From Micromonosporaceae bacterium (lineage in GTDB: Bacteria > Actinomycetota > Actinomycetes > Mycobacteriales > Micromonosporaceae), in assembly GCA_017354595.1 (NCBI GenBank), contig JAFMQQ010000009.1, forward strand, positions 1 to 20,181: DNA of 20,181 bases, in the 5' to 3' direction. Below, in pieces: positions 1 through 6,265 of this stretch. The position numbers and the translations under genes were made by a program. The first letter of the stretch is position 1. Every line of letters starts with the position of its first letter. The notes below the pieces were generated by a model, which was not told where the DNA came from, searched no databases, and worked only from the letters and a program-made list of their open reading frames with translations.

Positions 1-270
1 CCCCCGGGGAGCCGGCCCGAGGAGCGCCCCGAGGCCGAGGTGGCACCGGCGAACACGTACCGCCACGGCGACCCGGTCTGGGTCCACCGCTACGGCGCCT
101 GGCGCCCCGGGGTGGTCGACGCGGCGTCGCAGCGTGGCGTGATGACGACCTACCGGTGCTCGGCCGGGATGGCCACCGTCGTCGATACCGTATCCGCCGA
201 GTACGTGGTGCTGCGCGCCAGCACCGATACCCCCGCCCCCCGCTCACACCCCGCAGAAGTGGCGGCATGA
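1..270 (+). CDS. Small SH3-like hypothetical protein, possibly 5'-partial
   Basis: The reading frame is open from base 1, so the gene may begin outside the window. The first good start inside it is GTG at 40, giving 76 residues. The core (residues about 10-58) starts with GDPVWVHRYGAWRPGVV and then alternates short hydrophobic strands with turns, which resembles the small beta-barrel (SH3/Tudor-like) proteins common in actinomycetes. The last 15 residues are Pro/Ala-rich and probably disordered. The stop codon overlaps the next start as ATGA (267-270), so the two genes are very likely translationally coupled. I do not recognise a specific family, and no function is proposed beyond a possible ligand- or protein-binding barrel. 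Confidence 0.6.
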   Translation, partial: PPGSRPEERPEAEVAPANTYRHGDPVWVHRYGAWRPGVVDAASQRGVMTTYRCSAGMATVVDTVSAEYVVLRASTDTPAPRSHPAEVAA

Positions 271-539
271 TGGACGCTCCCCTCCCGCACGACGTGCTCA
301 CCGTCCGGTTTCCCGACCCCACTGGAGGCTCGGCCGAGGTCGAGGTGCGTGGCATCATCGACCACGATCGGCAGACCATCACCTGTGAGCTGCCGGAGGG
401 TACCCGCACCACGCTGGATGTGATCACCGCACGCGCTCTGCAGATGATCCTCTGGGAAGGCGTCTTCGGCGCGCTGCGCCCGACCGGGCCCCGGATGTCG
501 GTCGAGCACGACATCATCGGCAACGTCGGCAGCCACTAG
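267..539 (+). CDS. Small hypothetical protein coupled to the preceding gene
   Basis: This is a 90-residue protein starting at ATG 267 (a second in-frame ATG follows at 270). The start lies inside the stop of the gene before it (ATGA), and this decides it against longer upstream readings of the frame. The sequence has an N-terminal beta-rich part (LTVRFPDP, AEVEVRGIIDHD, TITCELPEGT) and a helical part around residues 52-72. There is no signal peptide, membrane segment or cysteine motif. I do not recognise the family. It is followed by only 19 bases before the convergent end of the LigD-type gene. It may work with the SH3-like protein, but this rests only on the overlap. Confidence 0.65.
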   Translation: MMDAPLPHDVLTVRFPDPTGGSAEVEVRGIIDHDRQTITCELPEGTRTTLDVITARALQMILWEGVFGALRPTGPRMSVEHDIIGNVGSH

Positions 540-558
540 GCCGCAGCACCGCCCGGGT

Positions 559-1521
559 TCAGCCCTCGGCACGCCGGGCGCGCGCCCGCCGCTTGCCCTC
601 GTGCATCGCCTGTACCCGGGCCACCGGAATGGTCCTGCCCTCCGCGACCAGATCCTCCGGCAGCGCCTGCGGCTCCGGCATCTGCTCCGCCCACGGATCG
701 CCATCGCCGATCAGGTCCGGCGCGGTCGCGACGGTGAAGTCCCGGGGGTGTACCCGGTCCAGGTCGTCCCACCGTACCGGGAAGGAGACCGGCGTCCCCG
801 GCCGTGCCCGCGGACTGTACGCCGCCACAACCGTCGCGCCACCGGCCCGGGTCGAGTCCAGGAACACCTTGCCGCCGCGGTCTTCGCGGATGAATGCGGT
901 GGTGGCCAACGCCGGTTCGATCCGCTCGGCCCGCGCGGCCAGCGCCCGGGTGGCCGCCGCCACCTCCTCCAGGCTCGGCTGCCCGGCCAACGGTACGAAG
1001 ATGTGCACGCCCTTGGCGCCACTGGTCTTCACCACCCCGGCGAGCCCCGCCTCAGCCAGCGCCCGGCGTACCAGGAGGGCGGCGCCCACCACCTGGCCGA
1101 AGGTCTGCTCGCCGGCGGGTGGATCGAGATCCATCACCAGGTGCGTGGGGTGCGCCCAGTCGCCGGTACAGACTAGGGTCGGGTGGTACTCGACCGCCCT
1201 CTGGTTGGCGAACCAGAGCAGCGTCCGGCGATCGTCGGCGAGTGCGTAGGAGATCTCGCGCTGGGAGGATTCGGCCCACACCTGTACCGAGCGCACCCAT
1301 GGTGGGGTGTACCGGGGCAGGTTCTTCTGCATGAACGGCGCCTGGCCGCGCAGCACCCGGATCACTGACAGCGGCCGGTCGCGCAGCACCGGCAGGATCC
1401 GGTCGCGCATCCGGTCCAGGTAGTCCACCAGATCCCGCTTGCTCGCGGCTGCGCCGTCGAACAGCGCCTGATCCAGGTTGGTCAGCGACACTCCGTCGCG
1501 TACCTCGCCCGCAGCCATCAC
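559..1521 (-). CDS. ligD: LigD-type NHEJ polymerase/primase domain protein (stand-alone)
   Basis: This 320-residue protein matches the polymerase domain (PolDom) of bacterial LigD, an archaeo-eukaryotic primase-type enzyme that fills gaps and adds ribonucleotides at double-strand breaks in Ku-dependent end joining. Visible motifs: MDLDPP with metal-binding Asp131 and Asp133, SGAKGVH at 167-173 (nucleotide binding), and VFLDSTR with the third Asp222, followed by AAYSPRARPG. The length fits a complete PolDom with no ligase or phosphoesterase domain, as is usual in actinomycetes where LigD activities are on separate genes. No ku or ligase gene lies in the window. Start: GTG 1521 is followed at once by ATG 1518 and I cannot separate them; neither has a clear ribosome site. 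The basic tail (KRRARARRAEG) may bind DNA. It diverges from the XRE regulator across 39 bases. Confidence 0.9.
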   Translation of the reverse strand: MMAAGEVRDGVSLTNLDQALFDGAAASKRDLVDYLDRMRDRILPVLRDRPLSVIRVLRGQAPFMQKNLPRYTPPWVRSVQVWAESSQREISYALADDRRTLLWFANQRAVEYHPTLVCTGDWAHPTHLVMDLDPPAGEQTFGQVVGAALLVRRALAEAGLAGVVKTSGAKGVHIFVPLAGQPSLEEVAAATRALAARAERIEPALATTAFIREDRGGKVFLDSTRAGGATVVAAYSPRARPGTPVSFPVRWDDLDRVHPRDFTVATAPDLIGDGDPWAEQMPEPQALPEDLVAEGRTIPVARVQAMHEGKRRARARRAEG

Positions 1522-1560
1522 AGAATGGTGTCACGTTGCCATCGCGGGCGGTGAACTGAG
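1522..1560. promoter_or_regulatory. Short divergent intergenic region between ligD-like gene and XRE regulator
   Basis: Only 39-54 bases separate the two divergent starts, depending on which regulator start is used, so both promoters must sit here or inside the opposite coding region. I see no convincing -10/-35 pair and no clear operator. Autoregulation by the XRE protein is possible but not shown. Confidence 0.3.
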
Positions 1561-1575
1561 ATGCTTTTCGACGCC

Positions 1576-2478
1576 ATGACAACGACGCAGCCCGAAGGTG
1601 GCGCGACCGGCGGTCCGACCGTCCGGCGGATGCTGCTCGGCGCGCACCTGCGCCGGCTGCGTGAGGCGCACGGCATCACCCGCGAGGACGCCGGTTACGC
1701 GATCCGGGGCTCCGAGTCGAAGATCAGCCGGTTGGAGCTCGGCCGGGTCAGCTTCAAGGAACGCGACGTGGCCGACCTGCTCACCCTGTACGACGTCGAC
1801 GACGAGGAGGAGCGGGCGCGGCTGCTCGCGCTGGCCCGGGAGGCGAACAGCCCCGGCTGGTGGCACCGGTACGGTGACGTGCTGCCCAGCTGGTTCCAGT
1901 CCTACCTGGGCCTGGAGGCGGCCGCCTCGCTGATCCGCAGCTACGAGGTGCAGTTCGTGCCCGGGTTGCTGCAGACCGCCGAGTACGCGCGCGCCGTGGT
2001 GCTGCTCAGTTTCGGCCGGGCGCCTGAGGCGGAGATCGATCGCCGGGTCGGGTTGCGGGTGGCCCGGCAGGATCTGCTTACCCGCGAACCACCGACCCAG
2101 TTCTGGGCGGTGGTGGACGAGGCGGCGCTGCGCCGGCCGATCGGCGGTACCGACGTGATGCTCGCGCAACTCAAGGCGTTGCTTGAGATCTCCGAACTGC
2201 CGAACGTCCAGCTGCAGGTGATCCCGTTCCGGGCCGGCGGCTACGCGGCCGCCGGTGGCAGTTTCAGCATCCTGCGCTTCCCGGCCGACGACCTGCCCGA
2301 TGTGGTCTACGTCGAGCAGCTGGCCAGCGCGCTCTACCTCGACAAGCGCGATGATGTGGAGCCGTACGCGGTGGCGATGGAGCGGCTGTGTCTGGAGGCC
2401 GAGCCACCCGACCGTACCGTCGAGCTGATCGAGCGGGTGCTGCGCGACTACCAGACCACCGGCCGGCGCCGGATCTAG
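1576..2478 (+). CDS. XRE-family regulator with DUF5753 sensor domain
   Basis: The N-terminal part (about residues 20-75 of the 300-residue form) is a Xre/Cro helix-turn-helix: LRRLREAHGITREDAGY, then SESKISRLELGR as the recognition helix region. The rest matches the DUF5753 domain of actinobacterial regulators: GWWHRYGDVLPSWFQSYLGLE, the FVPGLLQTAEYARAV motif, a VVDEAALRRPIGG segment and a LPNVQLQVIPF segment. Such proteins are DNA-binding regulators, often paired with a small DUF397 protein and linked to development or secondary metabolism (family knowledge). No DUF397 partner is present here. Two starts are possible, ATG 1561 and ATG 1576; I prefer 1576 because MTTTQPEG is the typical disordered lead into this HTH, but the choice is weak. 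Ligand and targets are unknown. Confidence 0.9.
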   Translation: MTTTQPEGGATGGPTVRRMLLGAHLRRLREAHGITREDAGYAIRGSESKISRLELGRVSFKERDVADLLTLYDVDDEEERARLLALAREANSPGWWHRYGDVLPSWFQSYLGLEAAASLIRSYEVQFVPGLLQTAEYARAVVLLSFGRAPEAEIDRRVGLRVARQDLLTREPPTQFWAVVDEAALRRPIGGTDVMLAQLKALLEISELPNVQLQVIPFRAGGYAAAGGSFSILRFPADDLPDVVYVEQLASALYLDKRDDVEPYAVAMERLCLEAEPPDRTVELIERVLRDYQTTGRRRI

Positions 2479-2511
2479 GGCCGGCCTGGAAGCCAGCTCC
2501 TGAGCCTGTCG

Positions 2512-2517
2512 TAGGCT
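2512..2517 (+). promoter_or_regulatory. Putative -10 (TAGGCT) of a leaderless promoter
   Basis: TAGGCT fits the actinobacterial TANNNT -10 pattern and lies 7 bases before GTG 2525, the spacing expected when transcription starts on the start codon. TGGAAG at 2487-2492 is a weak -35 candidate with a long (19-base) spacer. The same eight bases TAGGCTGG recur at the gtrA-like promoter (6135-6128, minus). Confidence 0.5.
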
Positions 2518-2524
2518 GGTCGCC

Positions 2525-2617
2525 GTGACCCCCGACCAGAGCCCCGAGCAGGGCAGACCGCAGTTGGCCGACAGGGCGCCCCGGGCGATCGCGTCCCCGC
2601 TGTCCGATGTCTGGTGA
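2525..2617 (+). CDS. Putative leaderless 30-codon ORF overlapping the epimerase start
   Basis: GTG 2525 opens a 30-codon frame ending in TGA at 2615-2617, 11 bases into the epimerase gene (ATG 2607) in a different frame. The peptide begins MTPDQSPEQGR and ends ASPLSDVW. It has no recognisable domain. The case for translation is positional: a TAGGCT -10 lies exactly 7 bases upstream, so a leaderless transcript would start here, and the stop overlaps the downstream start as in coupled genes. It would deliver ribosomes to the epimerase start, which has no strong Shine-Dalgarno sequence of its own. It may be a regulatory or coupling ORF rather than a functional peptide, or it may be untranslated leader. 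Confidence 0.4.
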   Translation: MTPDQSPEQGRPQLADRAPRAIASPLSDVW

Positions 2618-3518
2618 GCTGTCCGGGCAGCGCCTGCTGGTGACCGGAGGCGCCGGTTTCATCGGCCGGTCCGTGGTCGCGGGCCTGGTCGACGCCGGCG
2701 CCGAGGTCACCGTGACGGACCGGCGCCCGGCGGGTATCCCGGATGTCCGGGAAGTCACCGGCGACCTGCGCGACCCGGCGGTACGCGATGCGGCGGTCGC
2801 GCCTGGCCTGACCGGCGTCGTCCACCTCGCCGCGGTCACGTCGGTGCTCGGCTCGCTGCGCGATCCGGCAACCGTCCAGGAGGTCAACGTCCAGGCGACC
2901 GCCGGGCTGCTGGAGCTGTGCCGGCTGCGCGGGGTACCCCGGTTCCTGATGGCATCGACCAACGCGGTCACCGGCGACGTGGGTGGGCAGCGCATCCACG
3001 AGGAGCTGGCACTGCGCCCGCTGACCCCGTACGGCGCCACCAAGGCCGCCGGCGAGATGCTGCTCTCCGGCTACGCCGGCGGGTACGGGATGGCCACCTG
3101 CGCGCTGCGGCTGACCAACGTGTACGGGCCCGGGATGGCGGAGAAGGACAGTGTGGTACCGCGGCTGATGCGGGCGATCCGCGACGGTAGCACTATCGAG
3201 GTTTACGGCAGCGGCGGGCAGCGACGCGACTTCGTCCACGTGCACGACGTGGTGGCCGGGCTGCTGGTCGCCTGGCGCTGCGGGCACACCGGCCCGCTGA
3301 TCATCGGCTCCGGGGAGTCGGTGACGGTACTGGAGCTGATCGAGGCGGTGGAGAAGGCGACCGGCTGCCCGGTGCCGGTACGCCACGTGCCGGCCAAACC
3401 GGGCGAGATGCCGGCGGTACTGGTGAGCATCGAGCGGGCCGCGTCGCTTGGCTACCACCCATCGGTACCGCTGCCGGTCGGCCTGGCCGGCGTCTGGGAC
3501 GAGTTCCGTCCCAGATGA
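2607..3518 (+). CDS. NAD-dependent sugar epimerase/dehydratase (extended SDR)
   Basis: This 303-residue protein is a complete extended short-chain dehydrogenase of the UDP-glucose 4-epimerase type. It has a Rossmann motif GGAGFIG at 14-20, an acidic residue after the second strand (Asp38, TDRR) that favours NAD over NADP, the active-site Ser117 (MASTNA), and the YGATK catalytic pair Tyr142/Lys146. LRLTNVYGP and the RRDFVHVHDV segment near residue 207 are typical of sugar-nucleotide epimerases. The substrate cannot be read from sequence; it is probably an NDP-hexose. The stop overlaps the next gene as ATGA (3515-3518), which ties it to the membrane glycosyltransferase and suggests that it supplies the activated sugar. 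Start ATG 2607 leads directly into the Rossmann fold. Confidence 0.88.
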   Translation: MSGELSGQRLLVTGGAGFIGRSVVAGLVDAGAEVTVTDRRPAGIPDVREVTGDLRDPAVRDAAVAPGLTGVVHLAAVTSVLGSLRDPATVQEVNVQATAGLLELCRLRGVPRFLMASTNAVTGDVGGQRIHEELALRPLTPYGATKAAGEMLLSGYAGGYGMATCALRLTNVYGPGMAEKDSVVPRLMRAIRDGSTIEVYGSGGQRRDFVHVHDVVAGLLVAWRCGHTGPLIIGSGESVTVLELIEAVEKATGCPVPVRHVPAKPGEMPAVLVSIERAASLGYHPSVPLPVGLAGVWDEFRPR

Positions 3519-5752
3519 GGCTGGTCCGCGCAGCGGGGCGGCACTGGCTGTTCCTCGTCCTGTTCACGTTCGGCCTGGCACTGCGCGTGCTGGCCAGCAT
3601 CGCGTACCGGCCGGCCATCTTCTTCACCGACTCGCTCGCCACCTACCTCTACAAGCTGCCCAGCCTCGACCCGACCGGGCAGAACCCGGTCGGGTACGAC
3701 ATCCTGTTGCTCAAGCCGGTGCTGGCGATCGGCAACCTGTTCGTGGCGGTCGTCGTCCAGCACGCGCTCGCGCTGGCCATGGCGGCGGTCGGGTACGCCC
3801 TGGCGATGCGGCTGGGTGCCTGGCGGTGGCTGGCCGCCCTGGGCGTGGCGCCGGTACTGCTGGACGCGTACCAGGTGCAGATCGAGCAGAACCTCATGGC
3901 GGACACCCTGTTCGAGGCGATGCTGGTCGCCGCGCTCGCGGTGCTCGCCTGGCCGGTCGGGCCCGGCCGCCCCCGGGTGGGCTGGCGCCGGGTCCTCGCC
4001 GCCGGGCTAGTGCTCGGCGCGGCGGTGACGGTACGCCAGGTCGGCGAGCCGATGTTCATCCCACTCGTCGCCTTCGTCGCGTTGGTGGCGCGCGGCTGGC
4101 GTACCCGGATCCTGCTGACCGGTCTCGCCGTCGCCAGCTTCGCGCTTCCGGTCCTCGGGTACGCCACCTGGTACCACCACTTCACCGGCCGGTACGACCT
4201 GACCGGGGTCGCTGGCGTCACGATGTACGGCCGGCTGGCCCCGGTCGCCGACTGCAACAAGCTCAACCCGCCCTACTACGAGGTGTGGCTGTGCCCGGCC
4301 ATGCCGGCGGAGAAGCGCGCCGGTCCGGACTGGTGGGCGCATGACCCCAGCTCGCCGCTGTCGACCTACCAACCGCCGGACGGCAGCAACCCGAGCAAGC
4401 GGCTCAACGACTTCAATATGCGGGTCATCCGGGGCCAGCCGCTGGACGTGGCCCGGGCAGTGCTCGCCGATGCGGTCCAGGTCTTCCAGTGGGGCCGGCC
4501 AACCTGGACCAATCCGGACGCGTGGACCGAGCGGTGGCGGTTCCAGACCTTCTACCCGACCTACCCGCCGCTGGTCACCGTCGAGTCGATCACCGAGCTG
4601 ACCGATCAGTACGGCGGCGGCGACCCGACCGTCGTGGTCCCGGTCGGCCGGTTCCTGCGCTGGTACCAGATGCACCTGGGCACCACCCCAGGGCCGGTCA
4701 TAGCGCTGTCCATGCTCGCCGCACTGGCGGGTGCGCTGCGCCGCTCGCAGCAGCGCGCGCCGGCCCTGCTCTTCCTCGGCTCCGCGGTGGCGGTGCTGTT
4801 CTTCGCCGACCTGTTCGAGTTCAGCTGGCGGTACCAGCTGCCGGGGTACGTGCTGCTGCCGGTTGCCGGGGTGCTCGGAGCGACCGGCCTGCTGCGCCGC
4901 CGGCCGGCGCCGCAGCCGGCACCCGCCTTCCCCGAGCCGGCCGACGAGGCGGCGCTTGCGGAGTTCGCACAGCGCTATGGGGAACCGGATCTCCCCGAGG
5001 TCGTGGTGCTCATCGCCGCCTACCAGGAGGAGCGCGGGATCGGGCCGGTGCTGGCGTCGGTACCCGAACAGTGCTGCGGGCAGCGACTGGCCGCACTGGT
5101 GGTGGTGGACGGCGGCGGCGACCGTACCGCCGAGGTGGCCCGGGACAGCGGCGCGTACGTCTGCGCGGTGCCGGTGAACCGTGGCCAGGGCGCCGCGCTA
5201 CGCCTGGGGTACCACCTGGCCCGCACACACGGCGCCCGGTACATCGTGACCACCGACGCGGACGGCCAGTACGACATGGCCGAGCTGCCGGCACTGCTGG
5301 AACCGCTGATCTGCGGCGAGGCCGATTTCGTCACCGGCTCCCGGGCGCTGGGTGCCAACGAATCGACCGACCGGGTGCGCCGGCTCGGAACCCGGGTCTT
5401 CGCGCTGATCGTGACCCTGCTCACCCGGCACCGGGTGACCGACACCTCGTTCGGCTTCCGGGCGATGCGGGCGGAGGTCACCGCCGAGGTGACCCTCACC
5501 CAGCCGCAGTACCAGTCCTCCGAGTTGCTGATCGGCGTGCTGCGCCGGGGCTACCGGGTGGTGGAGCGGCCGATGACGATGCGCCAGCGCTCCGGCGGTA
5601 CCAGCAAGAAGGGGCGCAACCTGAGCTATGGCTGGCGCTACACCCGGGTGGTCTTCTCCACCTGGGCCCGCGAGCGGTCCCGCCGCCCCGGCCGGGACGC
5701 GAACACCACCCGGTCCAGCAACACGAACTTGACCAGAAACAGCGTCGCGTAG
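3515..5752 (+). CDS. Fused membrane (GT-C-like) protein and GT2 polyprenyl-phosphate glycosyltransferase
   Basis: The 745-residue product has two parts. Residues about 10-465 hold roughly ten hydrophobic segments with a conserved-looking acidic loop after the first helix (FFTDSLATYL) and a large outside loop (about residues 225-385), as in GT-C enzymes that use lipid-linked sugars; this family call is tentative. Residues about 493-725 are a GT2 domain of the DPM1/GtrB type: VVVLIAAYQEE, VVVDGGGDRT, NRGQGAALRLGY, the DAD metal motif at Asp581/Asp583 (TTDADGQYD), DTSFGFRAMR and a basic SGGTSKKGR near the end. GT2 proteins of this type load a sugar from NDP-sugar onto polyprenyl phosphate in the inner leaflet. 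The start overlaps the epimerase stop (ATGA). The last 38 codons run over the convergent gtrA-like gene, and the final ~22 residues look like non-conserved tail. Confidence 0.85.
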   Translation: MRLVRAAGRHWLFLVLFTFGLALRVLASIAYRPAIFFTDSLATYLYKLPSLDPTGQNPVGYDILLLKPVLAIGNLFVAVVVQHALALAMAAVGYALAMRLGAWRWLAALGVAPVLLDAYQVQIEQNLMADTLFEAMLVAALAVLAWPVGPGRPRVGWRRVLAAGLVLGAAVTVRQVGEPMFIPLVAFVALVARGWRTRILLTGLAVASFALPVLGYATWYHHFTGRYDLTGVAGVTMYGRLAPVADCNKLNPPYYEVWLCPAMPAEKRAGPDWWAHDPSSPLSTYQPPDGSNPSKRLNDFNMRVIRGQPLDVARAVLADAVQVFQWGRPTWTNPDAWTERWRFQTFYPTYPPLVTVESITELTDQYGGGDPTVVVPVGRFLRWYQMHLGTTPGPVIALSMLAALAGALRRSQQRAPALLFLGSAVAVLFFADLFEFSWRYQLPGYVLLPVAGVLGATGLLRRRPAPQPAPAFPEPADEAALAEFAQRYGEPDLPEVVVLIAAYQEERGIGPVLASVPEQCCGQRLAALVVVDGGGDRTAEVARDSGAYVCAVPVNRGQGAALRLGYHLARTHGARYIVTTDADGQYDMAELPALLEPLICGEADFVTGSRALGANESTDRVRRLGTRVFALIVTLLTRHRVTDTSFGFRAMRAEVTAEVTLTQPQYQSSELLIGVLRRGYRVVERPMTMRQRSGGTSKKGRNLSYGWRYTRVVFSTWARERSRRPGRDANTTRSSNTNLTRNSVA

Positions 5753-6123
5753 GTGGCGAAATAGCTCGCCTCCACCACCACCGCCAGGTGGTCGGCGAGT
5801 ACCGCGGAGCGTGGCGCGTAGAGGTTCGTCGCCCGGGCCACCGCCGTCGCAGCGGTGGCCGTGACGACGGCGAGTACCGCGAACCGGAACGCGTCGCCGG
5901 ACAGGCCGGCGCGGACACGTCGCTGCCAGGTCCAGAACCGGTTGGCCGAGAAGTTGACCACGGCACCGGCGAGAAAGGTGGTCACGCTCGTCAACACCGG
6001 CCCGCCGCCCAGGTGGAAGACCACCCAGAAGACCACCGCGCTGGTCGCGGACGCGAGCAGCGAACCGGCCGCATACCGCGCGAAGCGCACCAAATGTACC
6101 CGCCGCACCCGCCTTATCAGCAC
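5638..6123 (-). CDS. GtrA-family membrane protein (lipid-linked sugar flippase)
   Basis: This 161-residue protein has four hydrophobic segments and the GtrA/DPMS hallmark NFSANRFWTWQRR after the second helix. The C-terminal helix ends in KFVLLDRVVF, also typical. GtrA proteins are thought to flip polyprenyl-phosphate-linked monosaccharides made by a GT2 partner, and such a GT2 domain is encoded on the facing strand. The start is GTG 6123, chosen because a TAGGCT -10 (6135-6130) stands just 6 bases upstream, as for a leaderless mRNA. The 3' end overlaps the end of the fused glycosyltransferase gene by 115 bases (5638-5752), so the basic tail after the last helix (RPGRRDRSRAQVEKTTRV) is antisense to the end of that gene. 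Confidence 0.88.
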   Translation of the reverse strand: MLIRRVRRVHLVRFARYAAGSLLASATSAVVFWVVFHLGGGPVLTSVTTFLAGAVVNFSANRFWTWQRRVRAGLSGDAFRFAVLAVVTATAATAVARATNLYAPRSAVLADHLAVVVEASYFATYATLFLVKFVLLDRVVFASRPGRRDRSRAQVEKTTRV

Positions 6124-6129
6124 CCACCC

Positions 6130-6167
6130 AGCCTATGCGGCGCAGCTTCAGGTGCGGCGCATAGGGT
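6130..6167. promoter_or_regulatory. Divergent leaderless promoters embedded in an imperfect palindrome
   Basis: Minus strand: TAGGCT at 6135-6130, 6 bases before GTG 6123 of the gtrA-like gene. Plus strand: TAGGGT at 6162-6167, 8 bases before ATG 6176. The two -10 boxes form the outer ends of an inverted repeat: CCTATGC (6132-6138) against GCATAGG (6159-6165), with further pairing inward (GCGGCGCA-like arms, one mismatch). The -35 regions of the two promoters must overlap within the 26 bases between the boxes, so a single regulator or competing polymerases could control both directions. Confidence 0.5.
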
Positions 6168-6175
6168 GGCGGGTA

Positions 6176-6265
6176 ATGATCGACCCTGACACCCCTACGG
6201 GCCGGCACCCTTTGCGCCGGCGGGAAGGAGCGCCTCGGCATGCGGATCCTCGTCCTTGGAGGTGA
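6176..6265 (+). CDS. Putative leaderless 29-codon ORF overlapping the SQD1-like gene start
   Basis: ATG 6176 opens a 29-codon frame ending in TGA 6263-6265. It overlaps the start of the SQD1-like gene (ATG 6240) by 26 bases in another frame. The peptide begins MIDPDTPTGR and is Arg/Pro-rich, with no recognisable domain. Its start sits 8 bases after TAGGGT. The arrangement repeats that of the 30-codon ORF at 2525-2617. Unlike that case, the downstream gene has its own good ribosome site (AAGGAG 6225-6230), located inside this ORF, so ribosomes translating the short ORF would pass over it. It could be regulatory or simply untranslated leader. Confidence 0.35.
   Translation: MIDPDTPTGRHPLRRREGAPRHADPRPWR

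Noticed and set aside
1561..1575. ATG 1561 as the XRE regulator start
   Set aside because: Possible, but the extra MLFDA adds no typical sequence; not excluded, only less favoured.
4489..6189. A long plus-strand open frame of 566 codons across the glycosyltransferase and gtrA-like genes
   Set aside because: It is Arg/Pro/Gly-rich low-complexity sequence in the shifted frame of the real GT2 gene; the latter has all catalytic motifs and normal codon usage.
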